Source: CAZJNX01 sp964547415
GTDB taxonomy: Bacteria; Pseudomonadota; Alphaproteobacteria; Rhizobiales; Amorphaceae
Direction of reading: 5' to 3'
Assembly: GCA_964547415.1 (NCBI GenBank)
Contig: CAZJNX010000078.1
Location: 1 to 20,127 of the forward strand
DNA length: 20,127 nucleotides
The notes beneath the pieces were generated by a model that saw only the letters and a list, made by a program, of their open reading frames with translations, did no database searches and was not told where the DNA came from. Below, piece after piece: positions 6,845-13,834 of this stretch; position 1 is the stretch's first letter, and each line of letters begins with the position of its first letter. Made by a program: the position numbers and the translations under genes.

Positions 6845-7216
6845 TCAGCCCGCGGGCGGCGCGGCCTTCGGGTTCGACACGGCGAGCCGCTCCCCGACGC
6901 GGGCGAGGAGCGCCTGCCGCAATGCCTCGTGGCGAGGCGTTCCGGGGTCGAAGGCGCCCGCGCGGATCAGCGCACAAAGCGCCCGCTCCGCGTCCTCGCC
7001 CGGCTCGCCCCCGGCCTCGCGGACGAGGCGGGCGGCCTCGGCGGGGGCGGCGGGCTCCCCCGCCGCGATCTGGCGGATCGCCGTGCGGATCGCGTTCGCC
7101 ACCATCAGCGCCTCGAAGCGCACCGACGCGGGCACCTCGGGCGTCACCTCCCCCTTCAGGACGTCGTGGGCGACGGCGAGGAGCGACAGGGCCTCGGCCC
7201 GGGCGTCGCGGCTCAC
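6845..7216 (-). CDS. DUF6285 protein, LvaB-like partner of the phosphotransferase
   Basis: This is a small protein of 123 residues, alpha-helical by composition, with no signal peptide or membrane segment. The start is GTG at 7216, overlapping the phosphotransferase stop by 4 bp (GTGA), so the two are coupled. Size, position and sequence pattern (conserved ARxEALxxLAxxHDVL-like opening and a central FEALMVANAI helix) match DUF6285. In Pseudomonas putida the small LvaB protein (about 12 kDa) is required with the kinase LvaA to phosphorylate 4-hydroxyacyl-CoA. By that analogy it would be a subunit or helper of the upstream kinase. It is the last gene of the operon, followed by a likely terminator. 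The LvaB equivalence is inferred from context and size. Confidence 0.82.
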   Translation of the reverse strand: MSRDARAEALSLLAVAHDVLKGEVTPEVPASVRFEALMVANAIRTAIRQIAAGEPAAPAEAARLVREAGGEPGEDAERALCALIRAGAFDPGTPRHEALRQALLARVGERLAVSNPKAAPPAG

Positions 7217-8283
7217 GGGACGCGCTCCCGCGGGGGAGCGGCGCGCGCCGGCAGGGTCGCGGCAAGGTCCAGGATGTCCCGCTCCAGGACGGGGACGATG
7301 TGGTCGGTGAGGGCGAGTTCGAGGTTCGGCTCGCGGCCGGAGAAATGGCGCTCGGCCTGCTGCATGGCGATGACGCCCCAGCGGCAGGGCGCCATCAGCT
7401 CCCACCACGCCACCTTGGAGCGATCCACCGGAACGCCCGCCTCCGCCTCGTAGGCGGCGATGAAGGTCTCGCGCGGGCCGATGCCGCCCGCCTCCCGCTC
7501 GTCGGCGCCGAAGCGCCAGCAGCGGGCGCACAGCCAAGCGATGTCGCAGTGCCGGTCGCCCCAGCCCGCGAACTCCCAGTCGAGGATCGCCGTCACCCCG
7601 TTCGCGTCGGCCATGAAGTTGCCGGTGCGGAAGTCGTGATGGACGAGGACGATCTCGTCCGTCTCCGGCGCCGTCAGTTCGAGGCGGCGCAGGCCGTACT
7701 CGATGACGGGGTTCGCGAACGGGTGGGCGTCGAGGTCGCGCCTCAGGCCCGCGATGGCGTCGCGGGCGGGCGTCTCCTCCACCGGCGGCAGGAAGGCAAG
7801 GTCCTCCCGGCCCGGGCGGATGGTGTGGATCCGGGCGAGCTCGCGGCCGAGGGCGGCAAGCAGCGCCTCCCGCCCGCCGCCGAGGGTGTCGTCGCGGACG
7901 ACCTTGTGGCCTGCCGCGATCCCCCTCGCCCGGCGCATCACGAAGAAGGGGCGGCCGGTGACCGAGGCGTCCTCGCACAGGAACAAGGGCTCGGGCGCCT
8001 TCACCCCCGCCTCGAAGGCGGCGCGGTAGATCGCGAACTCCTGCGCCCGCGAGTGGCTGAAGGAGACGCCCGACGGCGCGTCGGTGCGGATCACCGTCTC
8101 GATCCTCTCCGGCCCGCCCGGGCGCTCGATCGTCACGTCGGCCGCCCAGTTCTCCTGGATGGCGCCGCCGGACAGGCGCTTCAGGCCCGTGACCGTCGCG
8201 CCCTCCGCGCCCGCTGCCCCGGCGAGGAACGCGGCGATGGCGCCTGCGTCGAGGCCCTCGCCGGTGTCGGTGCGTGCCTGCAC
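7213..8283 (-). CDS. APH-family phosphotransferase, LvaA-like 4-hydroxyacyl-CoA kinase
   Basis: This 356-residue protein has the aminoglycoside/choline kinase-like fold. The catalytic loop is HHDFRTGN (215-222, Asp217 and Asn222) and the metal-binding motif is ILDWEFAGWGD (Asp235). The N-lobe has an ATP-binding glycine-rich segment LSGGAIQENW (37-46). Despite the family name, antibiotic resistance is unlikely: it sits between an ACAD10/11-type dehydrogenase and a DUF6285 gene, as in lvaABC. LvaA, and the kinase domain fused to ACAD in human ACAD10/11, phosphorylate the 4-hydroxyl of 4-hydroxyacyl-CoAs. It starts with GTG at 8283, 3 bp after the dehydrogenase stop. The predicted substrate class is inferred; chain length is unknown. 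Confidence 0.88.
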   Translation of the reverse strand: MQARTDTGEGLDAGAIAAFLAGAAGAEGATVTGLKRLSGGAIQENWAADVTIERPGGPERIETVIRTDAPSGVSFSHSRAQEFAIYRAAFEAGVKAPEPLFLCEDASVTGRPFFVMRRARGIAAGHKVVRDDTLGGGREALLAALGRELARIHTIRPGREDLAFLPPVEETPARDAIAGLRRDLDAHPFANPVIEYGLRRLELTAPETDEIVLVHHDFRTGNFMADANGVTAILDWEFAGWGDRHCDIAWLCARCWRFGADEREAGGIGPRETFIAAYEAEAGVPVDRSKVAWWELMAPCRWGVIAMQQAERHFSGREPNLELALTDHIVPVLERDILDLAATLPARAAPPRERVP

Positions 8284-8286
8284 GGG

Positions 8287-9483
8287 TCACACGCCCCAGC
8301 GCCAGAAGTCGATCCCCTCCTTCGCGAGGAAGGTGTTGAGGACCATGCGGTGGACCTCCGAGGCGCCGTCCACCAGGCGGGCCTGGCGGGCGTAGCGGTA
8401 GATCCACTCGAGCGGCGTGTCGGTGGAGTAGCCCCGGGCGCCGTTGAGCTGGAGCGCGGTGTCGACGGCGGTCTGGAGGGCGTCGGCCACCACCACCTTC
8501 GCCATCGACACCTCCTTGCGGGCGAAGTCGCCCGCGTCGAGCTTCCACGCCGCCTTCATGGTGAGGAGGCGCCCGATCTCGATCTGCATGGCCGCCTCGC
8601 CGAGGGCCATCTGGACCGATTCACGGTCGGCGAGCGTCTTGCCGAAGCTCTGCCGGCGCTCGACGTACTCCCGCGCGATCTCGAGGGAGCGCTTGGCAAG
8701 GCCCAGCCACCGCATGCAGTGGGTGAGGCGGGCCGTCCCGAGCCGCATCTGGGTGAGCTTCAGCCCGTCGCCCACGTTCATCAGCCGGTTCGCGTCGGGG
8801 ATCCTGAGGCCGTCGAACACGAGCTCGCAGTGGCCGCCGTGCTCTTCCGGGCCCATGATCGGGATGCGGCGGACGATCTCCCAGCCCGGCTGGTCCCGGT
8901 GGAACAGGAACGCCGAAAGGCCCTTCCTCTCGTCGTCCGAGGTGCGGGCGATCAGGATGAACACCTCCGCCCCCTGCGCGCCGGTGATGTACCACTTGCG
9001 GCCCCGGATCACCCAGTCGTCGCCGTCCCGCGTCGCCGTGGTGTAGGTGAGGGAGGGGTCGGAGCCGCAGCCGTCGGGTTCGGTCATCACGAAGGAGGAG
9101 CGGCACTTGCCGTCGATGACGGGCTGGAGCCAGCAGTCCTTCTGTTCTTCGGTCAGCACCTTGTTGAGGATCGTCATGTTGCCGTCGTCGGGCGCGGCGG
9201 CGTTGAAGCACACGGGCCCGAAGATCGACCGGTTCATCTCCTCGTAGGTCGCCGCCCAGCCGACGATGGGAAGGCCCATGCCGCCCCGCTCCCTCGGCAT
9301 CTGCGGTGCCCAGAGCCCGGCGGCCTTCACCTTCTCGCGCACGGCGGCGAGGGCGGCCGGGGCGATCATGCCGTGTTCGTCGTAGTTCGACGGATCCGCC
9401 TCGAGGGGGATGATCTCCTCGGCGACGAAGGTGCGCACCCGCGCGCGGGCGTCCTCGATCTCGGGCGGGAGGGAGAAGTCCAT
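8287..9483 (-). CDS. Acyl-CoA dehydrogenase, ACAD10/11 (LvaC) type
   Basis: This 398-residue flavoprotein has the full acyl-CoA dehydrogenase fold. Family features are APDDGNMTIL (near residue 100), FVMTEPDGCGSDPS (flavin-binding region), WVIRGRKWYITGA, and ERRQSFGKTLADRESVQ. Where classical dehydrogenases have the catalytic Glu (YEGTS), this protein has Asp372 in RLVDGASEVHR, as in ACAD10/11. The PDxGNM motif is shared with that group as well. In LvaC and ACAD11 this enzyme class acts after the kinase, eliminating phosphate from 4-phosphoacyl-CoA to give an enoyl-CoA. The ATG at 9483 starts MDFSLPPEIED, a normal N-terminus. It is followed within 3 bp by the kinase gene. A plain dehydrogenation role remains possible. 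Confidence 0.93.
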   Translation of the reverse strand: MDFSLPPEIEDARARVRTFVAEEIIPLEADPSNYDEHGMIAPAALAAVREKVKAAGLWAPQMPRERGGMGLPIVGWAATYEEMNRSIFGPVCFNAAAPDDGNMTILNKVLTEEQKDCWLQPVIDGKCRSSFVMTEPDGCGSDPSLTYTTATRDGDDWVIRGRKWYITGAQGAEVFILIARTSDDERKGLSAFLFHRDQPGWEIVRRIPIMGPEEHGGHCELVFDGLRIPDANRLMNVGDGLKLTQMRLGTARLTHCMRWLGLAKRSLEIAREYVERRQSFGKTLADRESVQMALGEAAMQIEIGRLLTMKAAWKLDAGDFARKEVSMAKVVVADALQTAVDTALQLNGARGYSTDTPLEWIYRYARQARLVDGASEVHRMVLNTFLAKEGIDFWRWGV

Positions 9484-9504
9484 CGGGTCGTCCTCGCTCT
9501 TCTC

Positions 9505-10272
9505 TCAGAGGGTGCTGACGAGGTGGCCGCCGTCCACGAACACGACGGTGCCGGTCATGTAGCGCGAGGCGTCGGAGGCGAGGAGGAGGAGCGGCCCGTC
9601 CATGTCCTCCATCTGGCCGAGCCGGCGCTGGGGGATGCGGCGGATGATGGCCTCGCCCGCCTCGGTGCGGAAGAAGTCCCGGTTGAGGTCCGTCTCCACG
9701 TAGCCCGGCGCGAGGGCGGTGACGCGGATGCCGTGGCGGGCGAGCTCCAGCGCGAGCCCCTTCGTCATCTGGATGACGCCCGCCTTGGCGACCGCGTAGG
9801 GCAAGACCCCCGCCGCCACCCGCTCGCCCAGGATCGAGGCGATGTTGACGATGGCGCCGCCGCGCCCGGCCGCCACCATCCGCCGGGCGACGGCGCGGGC
9901 GACGAAGAACACCCCGTCGAGGTTGGTGCCGGTGACGTGGTCCCAGTCCTCGTCCGTCGTCTCAAGCGCCCGCTTCGTCATGGCGACGCCCGCGTTGTTG
10001 ACGAGGACGTCCACCGGCCCGAACGCCTCGGTCGCCGCCGCGAGCCCGGCCTCGATGGCGGCCGTGTCCGTCACGTCCATGACGACGGCGCCGGCCTTGC
10101 CGCCCTCTTCGCGGATCGCGGCGGCGTTCGCCTCGATCGCGTCCCGCCGACGGGCGGCGAGGGTGACGGCCGCGCCCGCCCGGGCGAGGACGCCGGCGAA
10201 GTGGGCGCCGAGGCCCGACGAGGCGCCGGTGACGAGGGCGTGCTTGCCGGAAAGGTCGGCGGAAAGGGTCAC
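9505..10272 (-). CDS. SDR family oxidoreductase, LvaD-like
   Basis: This classical short-chain dehydrogenase has 255 residues from the GTG at 10272. Motifs are TGASSGLG (15-22, dinucleotide binding), NNAG (92-95), Ser146, and catalytic YAVAK (Tyr159, Lys163), with a C-terminus GTVVFVDGGH typical of the family. I prefer the GTG at 10272 because it gives the normal length and has GGAGG seven bases upstream; an in-frame GTG at 10317 would add 15 charged residues. It is the first gene of the minus-strand operon, 21 bp ahead of the acyl-CoA dehydrogenase gene. In the lva pathway the SDR (LvaD) reduces the 4-keto acyl-CoA to the 4-hydroxy form; here that role is inferred. A 3-hydroxyacyl-CoA role is the alternative. 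Confidence 0.9.
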   Translation of the reverse strand: MTLSADLSGKHALVTGASSGLGAHFAGVLARAGAAVTLAARRRDAIEANAAAIREEGGKAGAVVMDVTDTAAIEAGLAAATEAFGPVDVLVNNAGVAMTKRALETTDEDWDHVTGTNLDGVFFVARAVARRMVAAGRGGAIVNIASILGERVAAGVLPYAVAKAGVIQMTKGLALELARHGIRVTALAPGYVETDLNRDFFRTEAGEAIIRRIPQRRLGQMEDMDGPLLLLASDASRYMTGTVVFVDGGHLVSTL

Positions 10273-10313
10273 GAACGGCCTCCGCTTCTCGCGCGCGTGT
10301 CGACGGGGCTCAT
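10269..10313 (-). CDS. Possible 14-codon leader ORF overlapping the SDR start
   Basis: An ATG at 10313 with a good GGGAGGAG site upstream opens a frame encoding MSPVDTRARSGGRS, whose TGA overlaps the SDR GTG as GTGA. It may couple translation into the SDR gene. Nothing shows that the peptide itself has a function. Confidence 0.3.
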   Translation of the reverse strand: MSPVDTRARSGGRS

Positions 10314-10452
10314 CCACTCTCCTCCCGACCGGGGTTCAGGCCGCCCCCGGCTCTTGCTAGCTTGGCCACCACGTTCCACGACGGCCGGTCCCTTGCAAGC
10401 GGCGCCTTCCACGGGCGCCCGCCGGCGGCAATAGCACAGAAGGAGGCGGGAG
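10273..10452. promoter_or_regulatory. Divergent control region of the lva-like cluster
   Basis: This 180-bp region separates the SDR operon (minus) from the acyl-CoA synthetase gene (plus) and should hold both promoters. Visible symmetric elements are the palindrome CTTGCAAG at 10392-10399 and two GGCGCC boxes at 10401-10406 and 10414-10419. An AGGAGGCGGGAG ribosome site (10441-10452) precedes the plus-strand ATG. No regulator gene is adjacent, so the operator assignment is tentative. Confidence 0.4.
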
Positions 10453-12162
10453 ATGTCCATGGCATCGCAGGGTTTCGGGCGGTTCGCGGGGGCGGCCTTC
10501 GAGGCGGAAGGCAAGGCGGGCGGCGCGGCCGGCGATGCCACCTCCCCGTTCGACGCGCCCCACCTCGCCCCGCGGCCCCAGAACTTCGTGCCGCTCACCC
10601 CGCTCACCTTCATCGAGCGGGCGGCGAGCGCCTTCGGGGCCCGGACCGCGGTGATCCACGGCGACCTCGCCTTCACCTGGGAGGAGACCTACGCCCGCTG
10701 CCGCCGCCTCGCCTCGGCGCTTTCCGCCCGCGGCATCGGGGCGGGCGACACGGTGGCGCTGCTCCTGCCCAACACCCCGGCGATGCTCGAGGCCCACTAC
10801 GCGATGCCCATGCTGGGCGCGGTGATGAACCCCCTCAACACCCGCCTCGACGCCGCCTCCATCCGCTTCATGCTGGAGCACGGCGAGGCGAAGGCGATCC
10901 TCGTCGACACCGAGTACGCCGACGTGGCGACCGCCGCCCTCGACGGCCTCGGCCGGGAGATCCTCGTCGTGGACGTCGCCGACGCCGCGCGGCCGGACGA
11001 TCCCCGCATCGGCGCCGTCGAGTACGAGGCGCTTCTGTCCGAGGGCGACCCGGCCTTCGCCTATCCCGGCCCCCGTGGCGAGTGGGACTCCCTCTCCCTT
11101 CTCTACACCTCCGGGACCACGGGGAACCCGAAGGGCGTCGTCTACCACCACCGGGGCGGCTACCTGTCCGCGCTCGGCAACGCGCTCACCCTGCGCCTCG
11201 CCCCCGACAGCGTGTACCTGTGGACGCTGCCGATGTTCCACTGCAACGGGTGGACCTTCACCTGGGCCGTCACGGCGGCGGGAGGCACCCACGTGTGCCT
11301 TCGCAGGGTGGACACGGCGATGATCTTCTCCCTCATCGCCCGCCACAAGGTCACCCACCTGTGCGGCGCGCCGATCGTCCTCAACATGATCGCCCACGCG
11401 CCGGCCGGTGAGCGCGTTCCCTTCGATCACCAGGTCCTGTGCGCGACGGGCGGGGCGGCGCCCCCCTCCACCGTCATCCGCAACATGGAGGCCCTCGGCA
11501 TCAAGGTGATGCACCTTTACGGGGCGACGGAGACCTACGGCCCCTCGGTCGGCTGCTTTCCCGCGCCCGAGTGGGAGACGATGCCCGAGGAGGCCGTCTA
11601 CGCCCGCATGGCGCGGCAGGGCCAGTCGCTGCCGATGGTGGCGGCCTACGCGGTCGGCGACAAGATCGACCAGACGGTGCTGCCACGGGACGGGGAGAGC
11701 CAGGGCGAGATCCTGATCCGCGCCAACACGGTGATGAAGGGGTACCTGAAGAACCCCGACGCCACGGAAGAGAAGTTCCAGAACGGCTGGTGCCGGTCGG
11801 GCGACCTCGCCGTGTGGCACGCGGACGGGGCCATCGACATCCGCGACCGGTTCAACGACGTCATCATCTCGGGCGGGGAGAACATCTCCTCCCTGGAGGT
11901 GGAGGAGGTGCTCTACCGCCACCCGGCCATCCTGGAGGCGGCCGTGGTGGCCAAGCCCGACGACACCTGGGGGGAGGTGCCGTGCGCTTTCGTGACCCTG
12001 AAGGACGGAGCGGAAGAGACGCCGGACGCGATCATCGCCTGGTGCAAGGAGAACATGGCCCGCTACAAGGCGCCCAAGGAGGTCGTCTTCACCGAGCTGC
12101 CGAAGACGTCGACCGGCAAGATCCAGAAGTTCGTCCTGCGGGAGAAGGTGCGCGAGGCGTAG
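10453..12162 (+). CDS. AMP-forming acyl-CoA synthetase, LvaE-like
   Basis: This 569-residue adenylate-forming ligase activates a carboxylic acid to its CoA thioester through an acyl-AMP. Motifs in order are P-loop YTSGTTGNPKG (218-228), MFHCNGW (261-267), YGATETYG (356-363), SGDL (449-452), DRFNDVIISGGENIS (465-479), and the C-terminal catalytic lysine in TSTGK (Lys556). Length and motifs fit the medium/short-chain FadD/AlkK-like branch. The ATG at 10453 follows an AGGAGG site. It is transcribed away from the SDR-ACAD-kinase-DUF6285 operon and supplies the CoA-activation step that pathway needs. The exact acid (levulinate, 4-hydroxyvalerate, or a longer 4-hydroxy acid) cannot be told from sequence. 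Confidence 0.93.
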   Translation: MSMASQGFGRFAGAAFEAEGKAGGAAGDATSPFDAPHLAPRPQNFVPLTPLTFIERAASAFGARTAVIHGDLAFTWEETYARCRRLASALSARGIGAGDTVALLLPNTPAMLEAHYAMPMLGAVMNPLNTRLDAASIRFMLEHGEAKAILVDTEYADVATAALDGLGREILVVDVADAARPDDPRIGAVEYEALLSEGDPAFAYPGPRGEWDSLSLLYTSGTTGNPKGVVYHHRGGYLSALGNALTLRLAPDSVYLWTLPMFHCNGWTFTWAVTAAGGTHVCLRRVDTAMIFSLIARHKVTHLCGAPIVLNMIAHAPAGERVPFDHQVLCATGGAAPPSTVIRNMEALGIKVMHLYGATETYGPSVGCFPAPEWETMPEEAVYARMARQGQSLPMVAAYAVGDKIDQTVLPRDGESQGEILIRANTVMKGYLKNPDATEEKFQNGWCRSGDLAVWHADGAIDIRDRFNDVIISGGENISSLEVEEVLYRHPAILEAAVVAKPDDTWGEVPCAFVTLKDGAEETPDAIIAWCKENMARYKAPKEVVFTELPKTSTGKIQKFVLREKVREA

Positions 12163-12254
12163 GCCGACGGACCGCGCATTCACGCTCGGTCCGGGAAGGG
12201 TCGGCTCCGGCGGAATGTCGGCAGGATCCGTCCCACCAGCGGAATGGACCGGGA

Positions 12255-12277
12255 GGGGCCGGCGCGGTGGCGGCCCC
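12255..12277. terminator. Stem-loop between convergent genes
   Basis: A perfect 7-bp inverted repeat, GGGGCCG / CGGCCCC, with a 9-base loop lies between the acyl-CoA synthetase gene (plus) and prs (minus), which end facing each other. No T-run follows on either strand, so it may be a transcript-end hairpin rather than a true intrinsic terminator. Confidence 0.3.
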
Positions 12278-12307
12278 GGGCTGGGCGGTTGCCCGTCGCG
12301 TCGGGGG

Positions 12308-13174
12308 TCAGTCGAAGAGGCTGGAGACGGACTTTTCGAGGGCGGTCCGGCTGATCGCCTCGCCGAGTAGCGGGGCGATGGAGACGGCGCGGATGTTGTC
12401 GGCGCCGATCACCGCCTCCGTCGCCTCGATGGAGTTGGTGATGACGAGCTCCTTCAGGCGCGAGCCGGTGATCCGCGCCACCGCCCCGCCCGAAAGGACC
12501 CCGTGGGTGATGTAGGCCGACACCGACGTCGCCCCCTGGTCGAGGAGGGCGTCGGCCGCGTTGCACAGCGTGCCGCCAGAATCCACGATGTCGTCCACCA
12601 GCAGGCAGTCCCGGCCCGCCACGCTGCCGATGATGTTCATCACCTCCGATTCGCCCGGCCGCTCCCGCCGCTTGTCGACGATGGCGAGCTGGGCGTCGAT
12701 CCGCTTGGCGAGGTCGCGGGCGCGGACGACGCCGCCCACGTCCGGCGAGACCACCATCAGGTTGCCGTTCGAGTAGCGCTCCTTGATGTCCCGGGTCATC
12801 ACCGGGGCGGCGTAGAGGTTGTCGGTCGGGATGTCGAAGAAGCCCTGGATCTGCCCGGCGTGGAGGTCGAGGGTGAGCACCCGGTCCGCCCCCGCCCGGG
12901 TGATGAGGTTGGCGACGAGCTTGGCCGAGATCGGCGTGCGCGGGCCGGGCTTCCTGTCCTGCCGGGCGTAGCCGAAGTAGGGAATCACGGCCGTGATCCG
13001 NNNNNNNNNNGACTGGATGACGAACACGTCCTCACCGCGCACGTTCTCCTGGACCTCGACGAAGATCTCCTGGTCCGCGAAGCGCCGCACCACGCAGCGC
13101 GTCAGCGGCAGGTCGAGATAGTCGGCGATCTCCTCGGCGAGCCGCCGGTTGGAGTTGCCAGCCACTAGCTTCAT
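12308..13174 (-). CDS. prs: Ribose-phosphate pyrophosphokinase (interrupted by assembly gap)
   Basis: Prs makes phosphoribosyl pyrophosphate from ribose 5-phosphate and ATP for nucleotide, histidine and tryptophan synthesis. The N-terminus MKLVAGNSNRRLAEEIADYL, the segment YFGYARQDRK, DLHAGQIQGFFD, the DKRRER segment and the PRPP-binding loop LLVDDIVDSGGTL are all present. The visible translation is 288 residues, but between FVIQ and RITAV only four codons (mostly N) stand where the family has 26 residues (E. coli STCAPTNDNLMEL and onward). The true protein is probably about 310 residues and intact. A 9-bp hairpin lies just upstream of the ATG. The gene faces the acyl-CoA synthetase gene. Confidence 0.95.
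   Translation of the reverse strand: MKLVAGNSNRRLAEEIADYLDLPLTRCVVRRFADQEIFVEVQENVRGEDVFVIQXXXXRITAVIPYFGYARQDRKPGPRTPISAKLVANLITRAGADRVLTLDLHAGQIQGFFDIPTDNLYAAPVMTRDIKERYSNGNLMVVSPDVGGVVRARDLAKRIDAQLAIVDKRRERPGESEVMNIIGSVAGRDCLLVDDIVDSGGTLCNAADALLDQGATSVSAYITHGVLSGGAVARITGSRLKELVITNSIEATEAVIGADNIRAVSIAPLLGEAISRTALEKSVSSLFD
13001..13010. other. Assembly gap (10 N), real size probably about 75 bp
   Basis: Ten N lie inside prs. Comparison with the conserved Prs family shows about 22 codons more than the gap allows are missing, so the run is a placeholder rather than a measured length. Downstream coordinates would shift by roughly 66 bases if it were filled. Confidence 0.9.
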
Positions 13175-13192
13175 CGTTCCGTCCCCGTCGTG

Positions 13193-13213
13193 GCCGGAGG
13201 GCGCCCCTCCGGC
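13193..13213. other. Perfect 9-bp hairpin upstream of prs
   Basis: GCCGGAGGG, three bases (CGC), then CCCTCCGGC form a perfect inverted repeat. Its edge lies 18 bases before the prs start on the minus strand and 76 bases after the lipoprotein gene stop. No T-run follows. A second palindrome, GGCCGTcACGGCC, lies at 13222-13234. These could end the upstream transcript, stabilise the prs 5' end or modulate its translation. Confidence 0.55.
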
Positions 13214-13288
13214 GAGCCGCCGGCCGTCACGGCCATGTCATCCCCGCCCGCGGCATCCTCTAGGCCATCCGCGCGCTCAACTGAAGGC

Positions 13289-13834
13289 TCAGGCGGGCGG
13301 CGGCGGGGGCGGCGCGGGCGCCTCTCGCGGGGAAGGCGCCGCGTCGAGCCAGGCGGCGGTGAGCGCCGCCACGATTTCCGCCATCGTCCTGAGGTCCCGG
13401 TTCAGCACGCCGAACCAGGGGTCGGAGCGGGAGCGGCCGGAGGTCTGCTGGCCGCTGATGCGGTGGAGGAGAGCGCCCGTGCGGGCATCGCGGATATCGA
13501 ACGAATAGAGGACCACCGAGCTCGTGTCGTCGCTGATGGCGTTGAGGTTGCCATGGACCGTGAGGGCGTGGGGCCGCTCCTCGCGCCGCACCACGGTCAG
13601 GCCCTCCGCGCGGAAGGCGACGCGCAGGTAGCGCTCGAACCGGTCCGCCGTGTTGACCGGCACGCCGATGAACGGCTCGATGTAGAAGGTCGGGTCCTCC
13701 AGCACCTCCCTCGGCGGGCCGAGGTTGCGGCGGTCCCCGAGGTCGACGACGCCGGTGACGCCGCCCGGCACGCACGCCGGCAGGAGGGCGAGGGCGATGA
13801 GGGCGGCGAACAGGGCGGCGGGCCTCAGGGGCAT
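13289..13834 (-). CDS. Predicted outer-membrane lipoprotein of unknown function
   Basis: This 181-residue protein starts with a basic residue and a hydrophobic stretch ending in the lipobox LPAC, so the mature protein should begin at Cys21 and be lipid-anchored. The body contains PTFYIEPFIGVPVNTADRF and a beta-rich segment DDTSSVVLYSFDIRDARTG; the C-terminus is proline-rich (PAPPPPPPA). I do not recognise a named family. The ATG at 13834 lies 10 bp inside the end of the upstream M24 gene, so translation is probably coupled. It shares the operon with lgt, the enzyme that would attach its lipid. The frame stays open upstream, but that is shadow sequence within neighbours. Confidence 0.78.
   Translation of the reverse strand: MPLRPAALFAALIALALLPACVPGGVTGVVDLGDRRNLGPPREVLEDPTFYIEPFIGVPVNTADRFERYLRVAFRAEGLTVVRREERPHALTVHGNLNAISDDTSSVVLYSFDIRDARTGALLHRISGQQTSGRSRSDPWFGVLNRDLRTMAEIVAALTAAWLDAAPSPREAPAPPPPPPA

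Noticed and set aside
7213..8283. Aminoglycoside resistance gene
   Set aside because: The fold family is shared, but the gene lies in an operon with an ACAD10/11-type dehydrogenase and DUF6285, which points to acyl-CoA metabolism.
10401..10419. GGCGCC boxes as a regulator operator
   Set aside because: GGCGCC is self-complementary and common by chance at this GC content; mentioned in the control region but not claimed as a site.
6502..10434. 1310-codon open frame on the plus strand
   Set aside because: It runs antisense to five well-supported minus-strand genes, is His/Arg/Gly/Ala low-complexity and shows no family motif; an artefact of high GC.
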